Shown one piece after another: positions 25,594-35,291 of a DNA stretch of 64,000 nucleotides. Source of the stretch: CAWGCA01 sp963820955. Lineage in GTDB: Bacteria; Pseudomonadota; Gammaproteobacteria; Chromatiales; Chromatiaceae. Each line of letters begins with the position of its first letter. Position 1 is the stretch's first letter. The stretch is from NCBI GenBank assembly GCA_963820955.1, contig CAWGCA010000039.1, positions 18,563-82,562 of the forward strand. The letters run 5' to 3'. Position numbers and translations under genes: made by a program. The notes under the pieces are model-generated. The model worked only from the letters and a program-made list of their open reading frames with translations, made no database searches and was not told where the DNA came from.

Positions 25594-26044
25594 GGGCTGA
25601 GATTGTCCGGGTCAGATAGCAGATCCAGCTGGCCCAGATTGGCCAGTCCCCGGGATCGACACGGAAGTAGCAATGGAAAGGGAATAACTTATCGGGCAGC
25701 CAACAGCGGCCCCGGAGATCGAATTCGGTAACATGCTTCTAATGTGCTTTCTCACAGCCAATATAAGTTGAGGAATAAAGTGAACAAAATAGTTTTTCTT
25801 AAGGATAGTAGAGACTTTTTTAGTAGTCGAGGAAGGAAGGTAAAAAATTTTAGGCCCTAAGAATCAGGTGTTGACAGCGATTAGCCCAGACTTTCGAGAC
25901 TTGAACCGGACTTATTTCTGTCTGGAGAACTGCCAGATCCGTTCTACACTTGTCCTGCAATTCTTCCGTGTATTTAGTTTTATTCCAGCTCCACCGTCTG
26001 TCCCGACGCTGGCAGTGAGAAAAAAGTTAGGCTGCAGAAATACC
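25594..26044. other. Intergenic region, no feature recognised
   Basis: These 451 bases separate two minus-strand genes. The AT-rich part 25770-25860 may contain the sprT promoter side, but no confident boxes, terminator or RNA could be identified. Confidence 0.35.
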
Positions 26045-27250
26045 CTATTTTTTCTTTTCCATACTCTCCCTGAGCAGATCGCCCAAGGTCCCAAAGCTTT
26101 GCTTGGGCTCCTGGTACTGGCGGAATTCGTTGGTTTCAATGCTCTTCATATCGGCCTGTTGGTCGGTCTTCAGCGACAGTCCAACGCGGCGTTTCTCCTT
26201 GTCGACACTGAGCACCCTTACTTCAACCTGGTCTCCGACATTCAGGATTTCGTGTGGATGGCTCACGCGGCGGTCCGAACCAAGTTCGCTGACATGAACC
26301 ATGCCCTCGATCCCTGGTGCGAGTTCTACGAAGGCGCCGAACGGCTGCAGACGGGTAACGGTTCCCTTGACCCTGGAATCAACCGGGAACTGCTGGTCAA
26401 CATCCTGCCAGGGATCTGGACTGAGCGCACGGATCGACAGCGCTATTTTTTCGGGGTGCCTGGGATTGTCGGTCTTTTCAATACGCAGCACCGCAACCTC
26501 CACCTGTTGTCCCACGGACAGCACCTCTTGCGGGTGCTTCACACGCCCTAACGCCAGTTCGCTGATATGCACCATTCCCTCGACTCCGCCAAGGTCGATG
26601 AAGGCGCCAAACTCCTTGAGGGAGGTAACGGTGCCCGGCAGTACCGCGCCGACTTCGAGTTGGGTCCGCGTTGCTTCCGCCAGGGTTGCCTGCTCCTCTT
26701 CGAGCAGGGCACGGCGGGACAACACCAGATTAGTGTGTCTGCCGCCCTCAAAGCGCGTGACGTAGAAGGAAAGATGCTGGCCGACGAATGATTCCATCTC
26801 TTCGATAAAACGCAGATCGAGCTGGGAAGCGGGGCAGAATCCCCGGATCCCGGCGATCTGCACCTCGACGCCTCCCTTGGTAACCCCGGAGACCAGCCCT
26901 TCCACCGGGAGATGGAGTTGGAAGGCCTGCTCGAGTTCGGCGCCACCATGCATGCGGCGGCCATGTTTGCTGCCGAGCAGCAAGGTCCCGGTCTGCTCGT
27001 CTCTGTTGGTGACGATGGCTTCGATGGGGTCGCCGATGTTCAGGGTCAGGTTGCCCTCGGCATCAGTCAATCCCTCGATCTCGATGGCTCCCTCAGTCTT
27101 GCCGCCCAGGTCTACCAGGATATGGTCGCGTCCGATCGATACGACTTTACCACGGACCTTTTCACCGACCTTTGGATCATTCCGGCTGGAGCCTGGGTGT
27201 TCCTGCTCAAACTGGTTGAGGAGGCTTTCGAAATTTTCTTTATCCGTCAT
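26045..27250 (-). CDS. Protein with four S1 RNA-binding domains
   Basis: The 401-residue protein consists mainly of four S1 domains at about residues 27-95, 107-175, 200-268 and 283-353. Typical motifs are VGEKVRGKVVSIGRDHILVD, GAVLPGTVTSLKEFGAFIDL and VKGTVTRLQPFGAFVELAPG, with MVHISEL/MVHVSEL strands. It resembles ribosomal protein S1 but is shorter, so it is one of the S1-like RNA-binding proteins found beside true S1 in many gammaproteobacteria. It probably binds mRNA or rRNA; the exact function is unknown. The gene is divergent from the porphyrin oxidase gene. Confidence 0.87.
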   Translation of the reverse strand: MTDKENFESLLNQFEQEHPGSSRNDPKVGEKVRGKVVSIGRDHILVDLGGKTEGAIEIEGLTDAEGNLTLNIGDPIEAIVTNRDEQTGTLLLGSKHGRRMHGGAELEQAFQLHLPVEGLVSGVTKGGVEVQIAGIRGFCPASQLDLRFIEEMESFVGQHLSFYVTRFEGGRHTNLVLSRRALLEEEQATLAEATRTQLEVGAVLPGTVTSLKEFGAFIDLGGVEGMVHISELALGRVKHPQEVLSVGQQVEVAVLRIEKTDNPRHPEKIALSIRALSPDPWQDVDQQFPVDSRVKGTVTRLQPFGAFVELAPGIEGMVHVSELGSDRRVSHPHEILNVGDQVEVRVLSVDKEKRRVGLSLKTDQQADMKSIETNEFRQYQEPKQSFGTLGDLLRESMEKKK

Positions 27251-27585
27251 AGTGGCCTTAGTTTACCGGACAAGGCCCTGGTAGTGAATCGGAGACGACA
27301 ACCGGTGAATGAGTTCAGCGGCTCGATGGCAGTTCGATGGTTTTATCGTTTGCTGCGGGGGGAGGGCAGTTGCTATTGGCCGGGCCGCATCGATGTAATT
27401 TGCGCGTAGCCCCAAACTGAAGACAGCACAAGATGCGATAGCTGAATCGGACCGGAACTGGTACAGGGTTCTTACCGTAAATCTGAGTTATCATTAGCGC
27501 ATCGCTAAGCGGGTATGTTCTATGCGTATCCGCTTCGCGTTTAAGACAGGTTCTGTTATTTGAAGAAGGTTTGATCCCTGAAAAT
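27251..27585. other. Divergent promoter region between S1-protein and PPO genes
   Basis: No gene is seen in these 335 bases. The arrangement of divergent genes implies two promoters, but I see no confident boxes. A GAAGAAGG stretch at 27562-27569 may be the ribosome-binding site of the next gene if a nearby start is used. Confidence 0.35.
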
Positions 27586-28926
27586 ATGACTGATTTTGCG
27601 ATCATTGGCGCCGGCATCTCCGGTCTTTCCGTTGCCTGGTTCCTGCAGCAGCGAGGGCATTCGGTACAGCTTTTCGAGGCTGCCGACCAGGTGGGAGGCA
27701 GTATTCGCTCTTTTGAGACTGCGGGTTTCCTGCTGGAGGCGGGACCCAACTCCACTCTGGAGAACACCGATGCCCTGGGCGAGCTGATTGCCGGGGTGGG
27801 TCTGGATCAGCAGTTGCGTGAGGCCAATCCCGCGGCCAAGCGGCGCTATATCCTGAAACAGGGAGAGCTGCTGCCGCTGCCCGGTGATCCGCTGGCGTTT
27901 CTCAAAACCCGGCTGTTTTCCGGTCGGGGCAAACTGCGCCTGCTGGCGGAACCCTTCATTGGCCGGGCCAAGGGCCGCGAAGAGTCGATCGCCGACTTCG
28001 TGCGTCGGCGTCTGGGCAGTGAGTTTCTGGATTGGGCCATCGATCCCTTTATTTCAGGTGTCTACGCGGGTGACCCGGAGCAGCTCTCCGTGCAGGCTGC
28101 CACGCGCAAGATCTATGCCCTGGAGGCGGAGTATCGTTCCCTGTTTATCGGTGCCGTCCGCCGGATGCTTCAGGGACGCAGATCCGGGCCGGCCCCCTCC
28201 GGGCGCATGATCAATTTTGCCAAGGGTATGCAGACCTTCCCACTGGCCGTGGCTGCCAGCCTGGGGGAGGCGGTTGTAACCGGTTCCCCGGTCAGCGCCT
28301 TGGAAAGGGACGCCAGGGGCTGGCAGATTCGGATCGAGGGGCGTACCGACCCTTTCAACGCGCGACAGGTCGTGCTGGCGGCCCCCGCTTACCGGACAGC
28401 CGAACTCCTGGAGCCGTTGCTGCCCGAAGTGGCTGAGGAATTGCGCAGTATCGAGTATCCGCCGGTGGCGTCGGTCGCCATGGGATTTCGGCGCGATCAG
28501 ATCAGACACCCCCTGGACGGATTCGGTTTTCTGATCCCGCGCCGGGAGGGGCGGGAAACACTGGGAACACTCTTCTCTTCCACCTTGTTTCCCGGCCGTG
28601 CACCCGATGACCATGTGCTCCTTACCTCGTTCATCGGTGGGGCCCGTAATCCGGGCATTGCTGACATGGAGCATGTGGTTCTGATCGATAAAGTGCTCGC
28701 CGATATCACACCTCTACTTGGAATACACGGTGTACCCTCACTCCAGAAAGTAAGCTACTGGGCCAGGGCCATACCCCAGTATCGACTCGGTTACAATGAG
28801 CTGCTGGGGAGAGTCAGGGAAGGCCTTGCTCAACAACCGGGCCTGCACGTCCGCGCCAACTGGCTGGATGGCATCTCCCTGTCGGACTGCGTCCGCAACG
28901 GCCGGGCATTCGCTCGCAGCGTTTGA
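27586..28926 (+). CDS. hemY: Protoporphyrinogen oxidase, HemY type
   Basis: The product (447 residues from ATG 27586; a TTG at 27571 would add five) has an N-terminal FAD-binding Rossmann motif, FAIIGAGISGLSVAWFLQQR, an ELFEA-type adenine-binding edge (VQLFEAADQVGG) and the GPNSTLENTDAL region typical of protoporphyrinogen oxidases. The C-terminal WARAIPQYRLGY and the final FAD contact near NWLDGISLSDCVRNG fit the same family. It oxidises protoporphyrinogen IX to protoporphyrin IX in haem synthesis, using oxygen. The SLC13 permease gene begins 3 bases after its stop, so both are likely co-transcribed. Confidence 0.87.
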   Translation: MTDFAIIGAGISGLSVAWFLQQRGHSVQLFEAADQVGGSIRSFETAGFLLEAGPNSTLENTDALGELIAGVGLDQQLREANPAAKRRYILKQGELLPLPGDPLAFLKTRLFSGRGKLRLLAEPFIGRAKGREESIADFVRRRLGSEFLDWAIDPFISGVYAGDPEQLSVQAATRKIYALEAEYRSLFIGAVRRMLQGRRSGPAPSGRMINFAKGMQTFPLAVAASLGEAVVTGSPVSALERDARGWQIRIEGRTDPFNARQVVLAAPAYRTAELLEPLLPEVAEELRSIEYPPVASVAMGFRRDQIRHPLDGFGFLIPRREGRETLGTLFSSTLFPGRAPDDHVLLTSFIGGARNPGIADMEHVVLIDKVLADITPLLGIHGVPSLQKVSYWARAIPQYRLGYNELLGRVREGLAQQPGLHVRANWLDGISLSDCVRNGRAFARSV

Positions 28927-28929
28927 CCG

Positions 28930-30708
28930 ATGGAGGTCATGGGCTGGGATAGCTGGTTCAGCCTGGGTATCGTCGCCTTCTGTTTCGGTATGCTGGCGTT
29001 TACCCGGGTGTCGCCGGATATAGTGACCTCTGGGGGATTGACCCTGCTGCTGGTACTGGGTGTTCTGACCCCCCAGGAGGCCCTGGCCGGCTTCGCCAAC
29101 GAGGGTATGCTGACGGTGGCCGTTCTCTATGTGGTCGTCACCGGGCTGACTGAGACCGGCGCCGTCGGCTGGATCGTCCAGACCCTGCTGGGACGACCAC
29201 GTTCGGACACTCATGCCCAGGTCAAACTGATGCTGCCGGTGGCAGCTCTCAGCGCCTTTCTCAATAACACACCGGTGGTGGCTATCTTTATCCCGGCGGT
29301 CCAGGACTGGAGCCGTCGCCATCGCCTGATGCTCTCCCGTCTACTGATTCCGCTCAGCTTTGCCAGCATTGCCGGGGGCACCTGCACCCTGATCGGCACC
29401 AGCACCAACCTGGTAGTAAACGGCCTGCTGACGACAGAGACCGATAATCCCGGGCTGGGAATGTTCGACCTGCTTTGGATCGGGTTGCCGGTGGTGGTGA
29501 CAGTGTTCTTGTTTCTCCTCCTTTTTGGTCGCTGGCTGTTGCCCGCCCGAGCCCCGATGCTGGAAGACCTGGAGGATGTGCGTTCCTATACCGTCGAGAT
29601 GCTGGTCGAAGATGGCAGCCCGCTGGTGGGCAAGCGCATCGATGAGGCAGAGTTGCGTCAGTTGCCGGGGCTTTATCTGGTGGAGATCGACCGGGCGGGT
29701 CAAATCCTGCCAGCGGTCTCTCCCCGGGAACGCCTCCAGGGGAAGGATCGGCTGGTGTTTGTCGGTCTGCGTGATTCGGTGGTGGACCTGCAGAAGATAC
29801 GTGGCCTGACACCTGCCACCAATCAGTTATTCAAGCTGGGTCAGGCACGCCAGGAGCGCTGCTTTCTGGAAGCGGTGGTCTCCAACAGCAATCCCCTGGT
29901 CGGCAAGTCAGTGCGCGCGGGACGTTTCCGCAGCCGTTACAACGCGGTCATTATTGCGCTGGCCCGAAACGGGGAACGGCTGAACCGGAAGATTGGCGAC
30001 ATTGTGCTGCGGCCGGGTGACACCCTGCTGCTGGAGAGCAGACCGGCCTTTCTGGATCAACAGCGCAACTCCCGGGACTTTTTTCTGGTGAGCCGGATTG
30101 GCGATTCCCATCCGCTCAATCACGAGCGTGCCTTGATCGCGTTATCCATTACCGCGGCCATGGTGCTGTCAGTCGCGTTCGGTTGGCTGAGCATGCTCAA
30201 GGCGGGATTGCTGGCGGCGGGACTGATGATCATCACCCGCTGCACCGATGGTCGCATCGCGCGCCAGGCCCCGGATTGGCAAGTGCTGGTGGTGATTGCC
30301 ACCTCCTTCGGCATAGGCGCCGCCCTGCAGAAGACCGGATCAGCCGCGTTTTTGGCACAGACACTCATCGCCATGGCCCAGGGTGAGCCCTGGCTGACTC
30401 TTGCGCTGGTGTTTCTGGTGACGGCGTTGTTTACCGCGTTGGCCAGTAACAATGTGGCAGCCGTGCTTATGTTTCCTATCGCATTGGCGGCGGCGCAGGA
30501 GATGCAGGTCAGTCTGCTGCCATTCGTCATCACCATTATGGTGGCCGCCTCGGCAAGTTTCGCTACACCCATTGGCTACCAGACCAATCTGATGGTCTTC
30601 AATGCCGGCGGTTACCGTTTCTCGGACTTTCTGCGGGTGGGGCTGCCGCTCACCCTACTGGTTGGGGTGGTGACCGTGTTCCTGGTTCCGTTGGCCTGGG
30701 AATTCTGA
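28930..30708 (+). CDS. SLC13/DASS-type permease with two RCK_C domains
   Basis: The 592-residue membrane protein has two halves of hydrophobic helices separated by two cytoplasmic TrkA-C (RCK_C) domains at about residues 215-300 and 315-385 (for example GKSVRAGRFRSRYNAVIIAL). Typical permease motifs are AFLNNTPVVAIFIPAV and LIGTSTNLVVNGLL in the first half and LASNNVAAVLMFPIA in the second. Members move sulfate, dicarboxylates or other anions with Na+; the substrate here cannot be read from sequence. It directly follows hemY. Confidence 0.87.
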   Translation: MEVMGWDSWFSLGIVAFCFGMLAFTRVSPDIVTSGGLTLLLVLGVLTPQEALAGFANEGMLTVAVLYVVVTGLTETGAVGWIVQTLLGRPRSDTHAQVKLMLPVAALSAFLNNTPVVAIFIPAVQDWSRRHRLMLSRLLIPLSFASIAGGTCTLIGTSTNLVVNGLLTTETDNPGLGMFDLLWIGLPVVVTVFLFLLLFGRWLLPARAPMLEDLEDVRSYTVEMLVEDGSPLVGKRIDEAELRQLPGLYLVEIDRAGQILPAVSPRERLQGKDRLVFVGLRDSVVDLQKIRGLTPATNQLFKLGQARQERCFLEAVVSNSNPLVGKSVRAGRFRSRYNAVIIALARNGERLNRKIGDIVLRPGDTLLLESRPAFLDQQRNSRDFFLVSRIGDSHPLNHERALIALSITAAMVLSVAFGWLSMLKAGLLAAGLMIITRCTDGRIARQAPDWQVLVVIATSFGIGAALQKTGSAAFLAQTLIAMAQGEPWLTLALVFLVTALFTALASNNVAAVLMFPIALAAAQEMQVSLLPFVITIMVAASASFATPIGYQTNLMVFNAGGYRFSDFLRVGLPLTLLVGVVTVFLVPLAWEF

Positions 30709-30860
30709 GAGCGCTTTCTGTAATAGCGCAGCGGCGGGGTCCGGGGCAAGGCGAGGTTGACCCATCCATGGCCGGACCGCATAATCCACAGATTGTATTA
30801 GGGCCTGTCAACACTGCGCGGATCTCTCCGCCCCCGGCCGGCCGGGGTGCATTCTGTTAT

Positions 30861-30972
30861 GGTGGCCCGTATCGGTCCCCTCGCAACGAAAAACTGTGAA
30901 CCCGGTCAGGCCCGGAAGGGAGCAGCCGCAGCAGTGGTCTCGTGTGCCGGGGTGTGGCTGGTATGGGCCACC
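30861..30972 (+). ncRNA. ffs: 4.5S RNA of the signal recognition particle
   Basis: The ends GGTGGCCC (30861-30868) and GGGCCACC (30965-30972) pair. The interior carries the highly conserved SRP RNA core GTCAGGCCCGGAAGGGAGCA followed by GCAGC, with the GGAA tetraloop and the internal loops that bind Ffh. The 112-nt length fits the bacterial small form. It lies immediately upstream of dnaX, an arrangement seen in other gammaproteobacteria. Mature ends may differ by a few bases. Confidence 0.95.
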
Positions 30973-31000
30973 TCCTTTTGGAGGTGTTTCCAAAGGGGGT
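30969..31000 (+). terminator. Possible terminator after 4.5S RNA
   Basis: ACCTCC and GGAGGT pair around TTTT at 30970-30985, followed by a short T-rich stretch. It would end or attenuate ffs transcription ahead of dnaX. The U-run is short, so termination may be partial. Confidence 0.4.
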
Positions 31001-31045
31001 TAGAATGACTGCCTGCCAACTTTGGAAAGGCTTTTTCTGCCGATT

Positions 31046-32674
31046 ATGAGTTACCAGGTTCTGGCGCGTAAGTGGCGTCCCCGTATTTTCAGCGAGATGG
31101 TCGGTCAGGAGCACGTGGTGCGCGCCCTGAGTAACGCGCTGGACCACGATCGACTGCATCATGCCTACCTTTTCACCGGTACCCGTGGGGTCGGCAAGAC
31201 CACCCTGGCGCGGATATTTCTCCAAGTCCCTGCAATTGTGAGCACGGCGTCGGCTCGACGCCGTGTGGACAGTGCTCTGCCTGCCGGGAGATCGATGAAG
31301 GGCGCTTTGTCGATCTGCTCGAGGTCGACGCGGCCTCTCGGACCAAGGTGGACCAGACCAGGGAATTGCTGGAAAACGTCCCTTATGCGCCGGTCCGGGG
31401 GCGTTACAAGGTCTACCTGATCGACGAAGTGCACATGTTTTCCGATAGCAGCTTCAATGCGCTGCTGAAAACTCTCGAGGAACCGCCGCCCCATGTGAAG
31501 TTTCTGCTCGCCACCACCGACCCTCAGAAGGTGCCGATGACGGTCCTGTCCCGCTGCCTGCAGTTCAACCTGAAGCGGTTAGGGTTCGAGCAGATCCGGG
31601 ATCACCTGAATCAAATCCTGGAACGGGAGGGTGTCGAACATGATCTGCCTGCCATGGCACTGCTTGCACGGGGGGCCGACGGCAGTATGCGTGATGCCCT
31701 CAGCCTCATGGACCAGGCTATCGCATTCGGAGGGGGGCGGGTGCTGCGAGTCGGAAGTTCGCTCTATGTTGGGGGTCATTACCCAGGACCGGATTCACAA
31801 TCTGCTGCATGCGCTGGCCGATCAGGATCCCGGGGGAATGATGGAGCAGGTGGTGGCGCTGTCGGAGCTTGCCCCTGACTTTTCAGGTGTACTTCAGGAA
31901 TTGCTCTCGCTGCTGCACCGGATCGCCCTGATACAGTCGGTGCCGGAGGCATTGGATGACAGCGCGGGGGATCGGGAACAGGTGCGGGCACTGGCAGATA
32001 AGATCGCCGCCGAGGATGTGCAATTGTTCTATCAGATCGGTCTGATCGGCCAGCGGGATCTGTCATTGGCGCCGGATCCCCGGACCGGTTTTGAGATGGT
32101 GCTGCTGCGCATGCTGACGTTTCGTCCTGAGCAAGGTCCAGTAGCCACTGTTGCGCCTTCGGTGACTGCGAGAACCGCGAACACACCAACTCCGTTAAAG
32201 CAAAAAAGTGCTGCGGCAGGGTCGGTGGCGGAGTCTTCACCAGTCGATGTGCAAGCGGTTGCCAACCCTGTAAACCCGGAAGCAAAGGTTGATCTCAGCC
32301 AGTGGAATCAGGTGGTCTCATCGCTGAAGTTGGGTGGAATTGCCATGCAACTGGCCAATAACTGTGTTTACCATAGCTGGGACGGGACTGCCCTGGAACT
32401 GCGACTCGATCCCAGTCATAGCCACCTGCAGGTAGAGAGTGCGGAACAGCGACTGCACAAGGCCCTTGAGGCCATGTTCGGCAGTCCAATCCGGCTGCGT
32501 ATCAGGGCGGGGGTCCCGGTTCGGGCAACGCCTGCCCAGATTGAGGCGAAGGAACGGGAGGCTCAGCAGCAGGAGGCCGCTGCATCTCTGGCCGAAGATC
32601 CCCTGGTTAAGTCGATGGAGGAACGGTTTGGCGCCAAACTGGTCCCAGGGTCGATCCAACCGATAAAGAAGTGA
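31046..32674 (+). CDS. dnaX: DNA polymerase III tau/gamma subunit, frameshifted in this sequence
   Basis: The start (MSYQVLARKWRPRIFSEMVG) and Walker A (TGTRGVGKTTLARIF) are intact. Near 31215-31235 the frame shifts by two bases; in the corrected frame the zinc site CEHG...PCGQCSAC is regained, then LIDEVHMFSDSSFNALLKTL and the sensor-1 region. A further one-base shift near 31740 restores the original frame for domains III-V (WNQVVSSLKLGGIAMQLANN, ending PIKK). The net change is zero. DnaX is the clamp-loader subunit and essential, so sequence errors are as likely as true lesions. It heads the order dnaX-ybaB-recR. A later A6 run (32202-32207) is not in phase for the E. coli-type slip. Confidence 0.85.
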
Positions 32675-32792
32675 TTCCGGGAATTTGTCCCTATACGGAT
32701 TGTTTCCCGATGGATCTGCAGGAAAACAGTCGGCTGCAAAACGGTGGAGTGACTGCAGACGTCAATGAATTTTACGATATGAGGAACAGCGG

Positions 32793-33116
32793 ATGAAAGG
32801 TGGACTAGGTAATCTGATGAAGCAGGCCCAGAAGGTACAGGCCGATCTCCAGAAGGCCCAGGAGCGACTGGCGCAGGAAGAGGTTGTCGGGGAGTCCGGT
32901 GGCGGCATGGTGAAGGTCACCATGAACGGTAAACACGAGGTACGCCGGGTGGAGATCGATGAAGCCCTGCTGGGGGACGACCGGGAGATGCTGGAGGATC
33001 TGGTGGCCGCCGCAATCAATGATGCAGTGCACCGGGTGGCCGACAAGACACAGGAGAGCATGGCTGGTCTCACCTCCGGGATGGGCCTGCCGCCGGGCCT
33101 GAAGTTGCCGTTCTGA
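32793..33116 (+). CDS. ybaB: YbaB/EbfC nucleoid-associated protein
   Basis: The 107-residue protein starts MKGGLGNLMKQAQKVQADLQ, the typical N-terminal helix of YbaB/EbfC, continues with MVKVTMNGKHEVRRVEIDEA and ends in a Gly/Met/Pro-rich tail (GMGLPPGLKLPF). These small dimers bind DNA with low specificity, and the gene is almost always between dnaX and recR, as here. The stop codon touches the recR start (TGAATG). Confidence 0.95.
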   Translation: MKGGLGNLMKQAQKVQADLQKAQERLAQEEVVGESGGGMVKVTMNGKHEVRRVEIDEALLGDDREMLEDLVAAAINDAVHRVADKTQESMAGLTSGMGLPPGLKLPF

Positions 33117-33719
33117 ATGGTGGCCAAGCGACCGCTGCTGGATGAACTGATGGAAGCCCTGCGCTGCCTGCCGGGGGTGGGTCCGAAGTCATCTCAGCGC
33201 ATGGCATTCCACCTGTTGGAGAGGGACCGGGACGGTGGGCGCCGCCTGGCGCAGGTGATGGCGGACGCCATGGAGCGAATTGGTCACTGTCAGCGCTGCC
33301 GAACCCTGAGTGAAACCGAACTTTGCACCCTCTGTGCCAACCCCAAGCGGGACGGCAGTCAGATCTGCGTGGTGGAAACACCCGCCGAAGTGGTGGCGAT
33401 AGAACAGGCAACCGGCTATCGAGGGCATTATTTCGTGCTGGGAGGAAGGCTCTCCCCCCTGGACGGTATAGGCCCGCGGGAGATCGGCCTGGATCAGTTG
33501 AAGCAGCGGCTGGATGAGGGGGGGGTCGGCGAGCTTATCCTGGCCACCAACCCAACCGTAGAAGGCGAAGCGACGGCCCACTATATCGGCGACATGGCAC
33601 GGCAACTGAATATCCGTGTAACACGCATCGCACACGGGGTACCCCTGGGCGGTGAATTGGAGTACGTGGACGGTGGTACGCTCTCCCATGCCTTCAGCGG
33701 GAGACGGGATTACAATTGA
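33117..33719 (+). CDS. recR: Recombination mediator protein RecR
   Basis: The 200-residue protein has the helix-hairpin-helix region (LRCLPGVGPKSSQRMAFHLL), a four-cysteine zinc finger (CQRCRTLSETELCTLC near residues 57-72), a Toprim domain (ICVVETPAEVVAIEQATGY) and the Walker-B-like tail (RIAHGVPLGGELEYVDGGTL). RecR works with RecO, loading RecA onto gapped DNA. Length and motifs are complete. It directly follows ybaB and is co-transcribed with dnaX. Confidence 0.96.
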   Translation: MVAKRPLLDELMEALRCLPGVGPKSSQRMAFHLLERDRDGGRRLAQVMADAMERIGHCQRCRTLSETELCTLCANPKRDGSQICVVETPAEVVAIEQATGYRGHYFVLGGRLSPLDGIGPREIGLDQLKQRLDEGGVGELILATNPTVEGEATAHYIGDMARQLNIRVTRIAHGVPLGGELEYVDGGTLSHAFSGRRDYN

Positions 33720-33848
33720 TCTTGCAATCAATTTAAATGTCGTCGGCTACCGGACTGAGAATAATGTTGTATGCGACTGCCGGGTTAACAGTGCCCGCCG
33801 GGCAGTCTGGTTGTCGGCCGAAAGAAGATGAAAACAGAGGTGATAAGT

Positions 33849-34193
33849 ATGGATAACTGTCTGTTCTGCAAAATGGCCTCGGGTGAGATCAAGCCTGACG
33901 TTATCTACGAGGACGATCAGGTGCTGGCCTTTCGGGATATCAATCCTCAGGCGCCGACCCATGCCCTGGTGATTCCCAGGCGTCATATCAGTACCCTCAA
34001 CGACCTGCAGGCCGATGATGCCGCACTGATGGGTAAACTCTTTCTGGTGGCGAAAAACATCGCGCAGCAGGAGGGTATCGCCGAAACCGGGTATCGCACC
34101 CTGGTAAACTGCAATGCGGATGGCGGTCAGGAGGTGTTCCATATCCATCTGCATGTGATGGGTGGCCGCCGCATGACCTGGCCGCCGGGTTGA
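33849..34193 (+). CDS. HIT-family nucleotide hydrolase (HinT-like)
   Basis: From ATG 33849 the 114-residue product starts MDNCLFCKMASGEIKPDVIY, as HinT proteins do, and ends with the histidine triad HIHLHV near residue 100 and GGRRMTWPPG. HIT proteins hydrolyse purine nucleoside phosphoramidates. A longer start at 33828 would add seven residues. The ribosome-binding site is weak (GTGATAAG). A hairpin TTCAGC-AAA-GCTGGAA with a following T-run (about 34214-34242) is a likely terminator. Confidence 0.9.
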   Translation: MDNCLFCKMASGEIKPDVIYEDDQVLAFRDINPQAPTHALVIPRRHISTLNDLQADDAALMGKLFLVAKNIAQQEGIAETGYRTLVNCNADGGQEVFHIHLHVMGGRRMTWPPG

Positions 34194-34213
34194 AATTGAA
34201 AAAAAATGATATG

Positions 34214-34242
34214 ATTTTCAGCAAAGCTGGAAATATTTTTGA
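34214..34242 (+). terminator. Probable terminator after the HIT gene
   Basis: A near-perfect stem (TTTTCAGC / GCTGGAAA around a short A loop) is followed by TATTTTT. It sits 20 bases after the HIT-protein stop codon, consistent with rho-independent termination. Confidence 0.5.
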
Positions 34243-34308
34243 TAAAACCTAACACTTAGCGGGAAATCGTCTATTATTCTGCCTGATGCTGGGAATTAAA
34301 GAGAGATA

Positions 34309-34623
34309 ATGACGCCCATTGATTCTTTCCATGGACGTCAGATAGGTACATCGATTTCGAGAGCGGTGGTGCCGGTTCTCCCCCCGGGAAAAGCTCAAGG
34401 TTCTACCCACCAGCACCAGCCAGGTAAAGCGCCGATAAGGGTAGTGGCGGCGGCGCCGTCAGCGGGAGACCTGGAGATCCAGCTGCAACTGTTGCAGCGG
34501 GTAGTCAACACTAACGGTGCTAGCAGCCGGTCCTTCTATGCCGTTCGTGCATATCAGTCACTTGCAAGCAACGAACAGAGAGACAGAATCAGCCGGTTGC
34601 TGGGCGTCGACGAATACGCCTGA
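34309..34623 (+). CDS. Small hypothetical protein
   Basis: ATG at 34309 follows AGAGAG and gives a 104-residue protein. The first half is low in structure (Pro, Gln, His), and the second half may form a helix pair (DLEIQLQLLQRVVN, then RAYQSLASNEQRDRISRLLG). The closing RDRISRLLGVDEYA resembles short conserved proteins near cell-surface genes, but I cannot assign a family. It is convergent with the LysE-like gene. Confidence 0.55.
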   Translation: MTPIDSFHGRQIGTSISRAVVPVLPPGKAQGSTHQHQPGKAPIRVVAAAPSAGDLEIQLQLLQRVVNTNGASSRSFYAVRAYQSLASNEQRDRISRLLGVDEYA

Positions 34624-34670
34624 TTCCGGAGATCGGATCAGCAAAGCGGCGTAGCATAAATTCTCTCGCT

Positions 34671-35291
34671 TCAGCTGTTGCGATAACTCGCTATCAGGGC
34701 TGCCGCCCCCACAAACATCGAGCCAAAGATACGGTTCTGCCATCGTTGGTGGTGTTCACTCTTCATCCACCGCGAAAGCTGTGAGGCCAGTGTGGCGTAG
34801 CCGATCATCACGGCGATGTCGACCAGGATGAGAGTGCTTCCCATGATGCCGAACTGGGAGGCCTGGGGGGCATGGATATCGATAAACTGGGGAAAGAGGG
34901 CGAGCAGAAAAACCGTCGCCTTGGGATTGGTGATATTGACGAACGCCGCCTGCCAGAACCGGCGCTGGACACTCTCCCTGTTGTTGTCGGCTTCCTCGAG
35001 TGCCAGTGGAGGTTGGGTCCACTTGCTGTATCCCAACCAGACCAGGTAGGCTACGCCCATCCATTTCACCAGGTTGAACGCCAGGTTGGATGAAGCCAGG
35101 ATGGCACCGAGACCTATCCCCACCAGCAGGATCTGGGCGCCGTACCCGAGTTGCAGGCCGAATATCGCCGGCAGGGTGTTACGTACGCCGTATCGCATAC
35201 CGTTACTCATAGTATTGACGGCCCCTGCCCCCGGGGATACGGAAATGAGCACCGACGCTAGGAAAAAAGCAAACCAGATTTGAGGGTCCAT
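34671..35291 (-). CDS. LysE/RhtB-family amino-acid exporter
   Basis: The 206-residue protein has about six transmembrane helices and the family signature near the start: FFLASVLISVSPGAGAVNTM, then GLQLGYGAQILLVGIGLGAI and the FVNITNPKATVFLLALFPQF segment near residue 115. LysE/RhtB transporters export amino acids or homoserine lactones; the substrate is unknown. The gene appears intact and is divergent from the histidine kinase gene. Confidence 0.9.
   Translation of the reverse strand: MDPQIWFAFFLASVLISVSPGAGAVNTMSNGMRYGVRNTLPAIFGLQLGYGAQILLVGIGLGAILASSNLAFNLVKWMGVAYLVWLGYSKWTQPPLALEEADNNRESVQRRFWQAAFVNITNPKATVFLLALFPQFIDIHAPQASQFGIMGSTLILVDIAVMIGYATLASQLSRWMKSEHHQRWQNRIFGSMFVGAAALIASYRNS

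Noticed and set aside
25868..26551. A 227-codon plus-strand frame
   Set aside because: It overlaps the S1-domain gene on the opposite strand, whose four domains are clear; the plus-strand product is a shadow.
32201..32208. A-run in dnaX as a programmed slippage site for a gamma subunit
   Set aside because: The frame as written reads CAA AAA AGT, so the A AAA AAG heptamer is not in phase for a -1 slip. The uncertain frames upstream do not alter the phase here.
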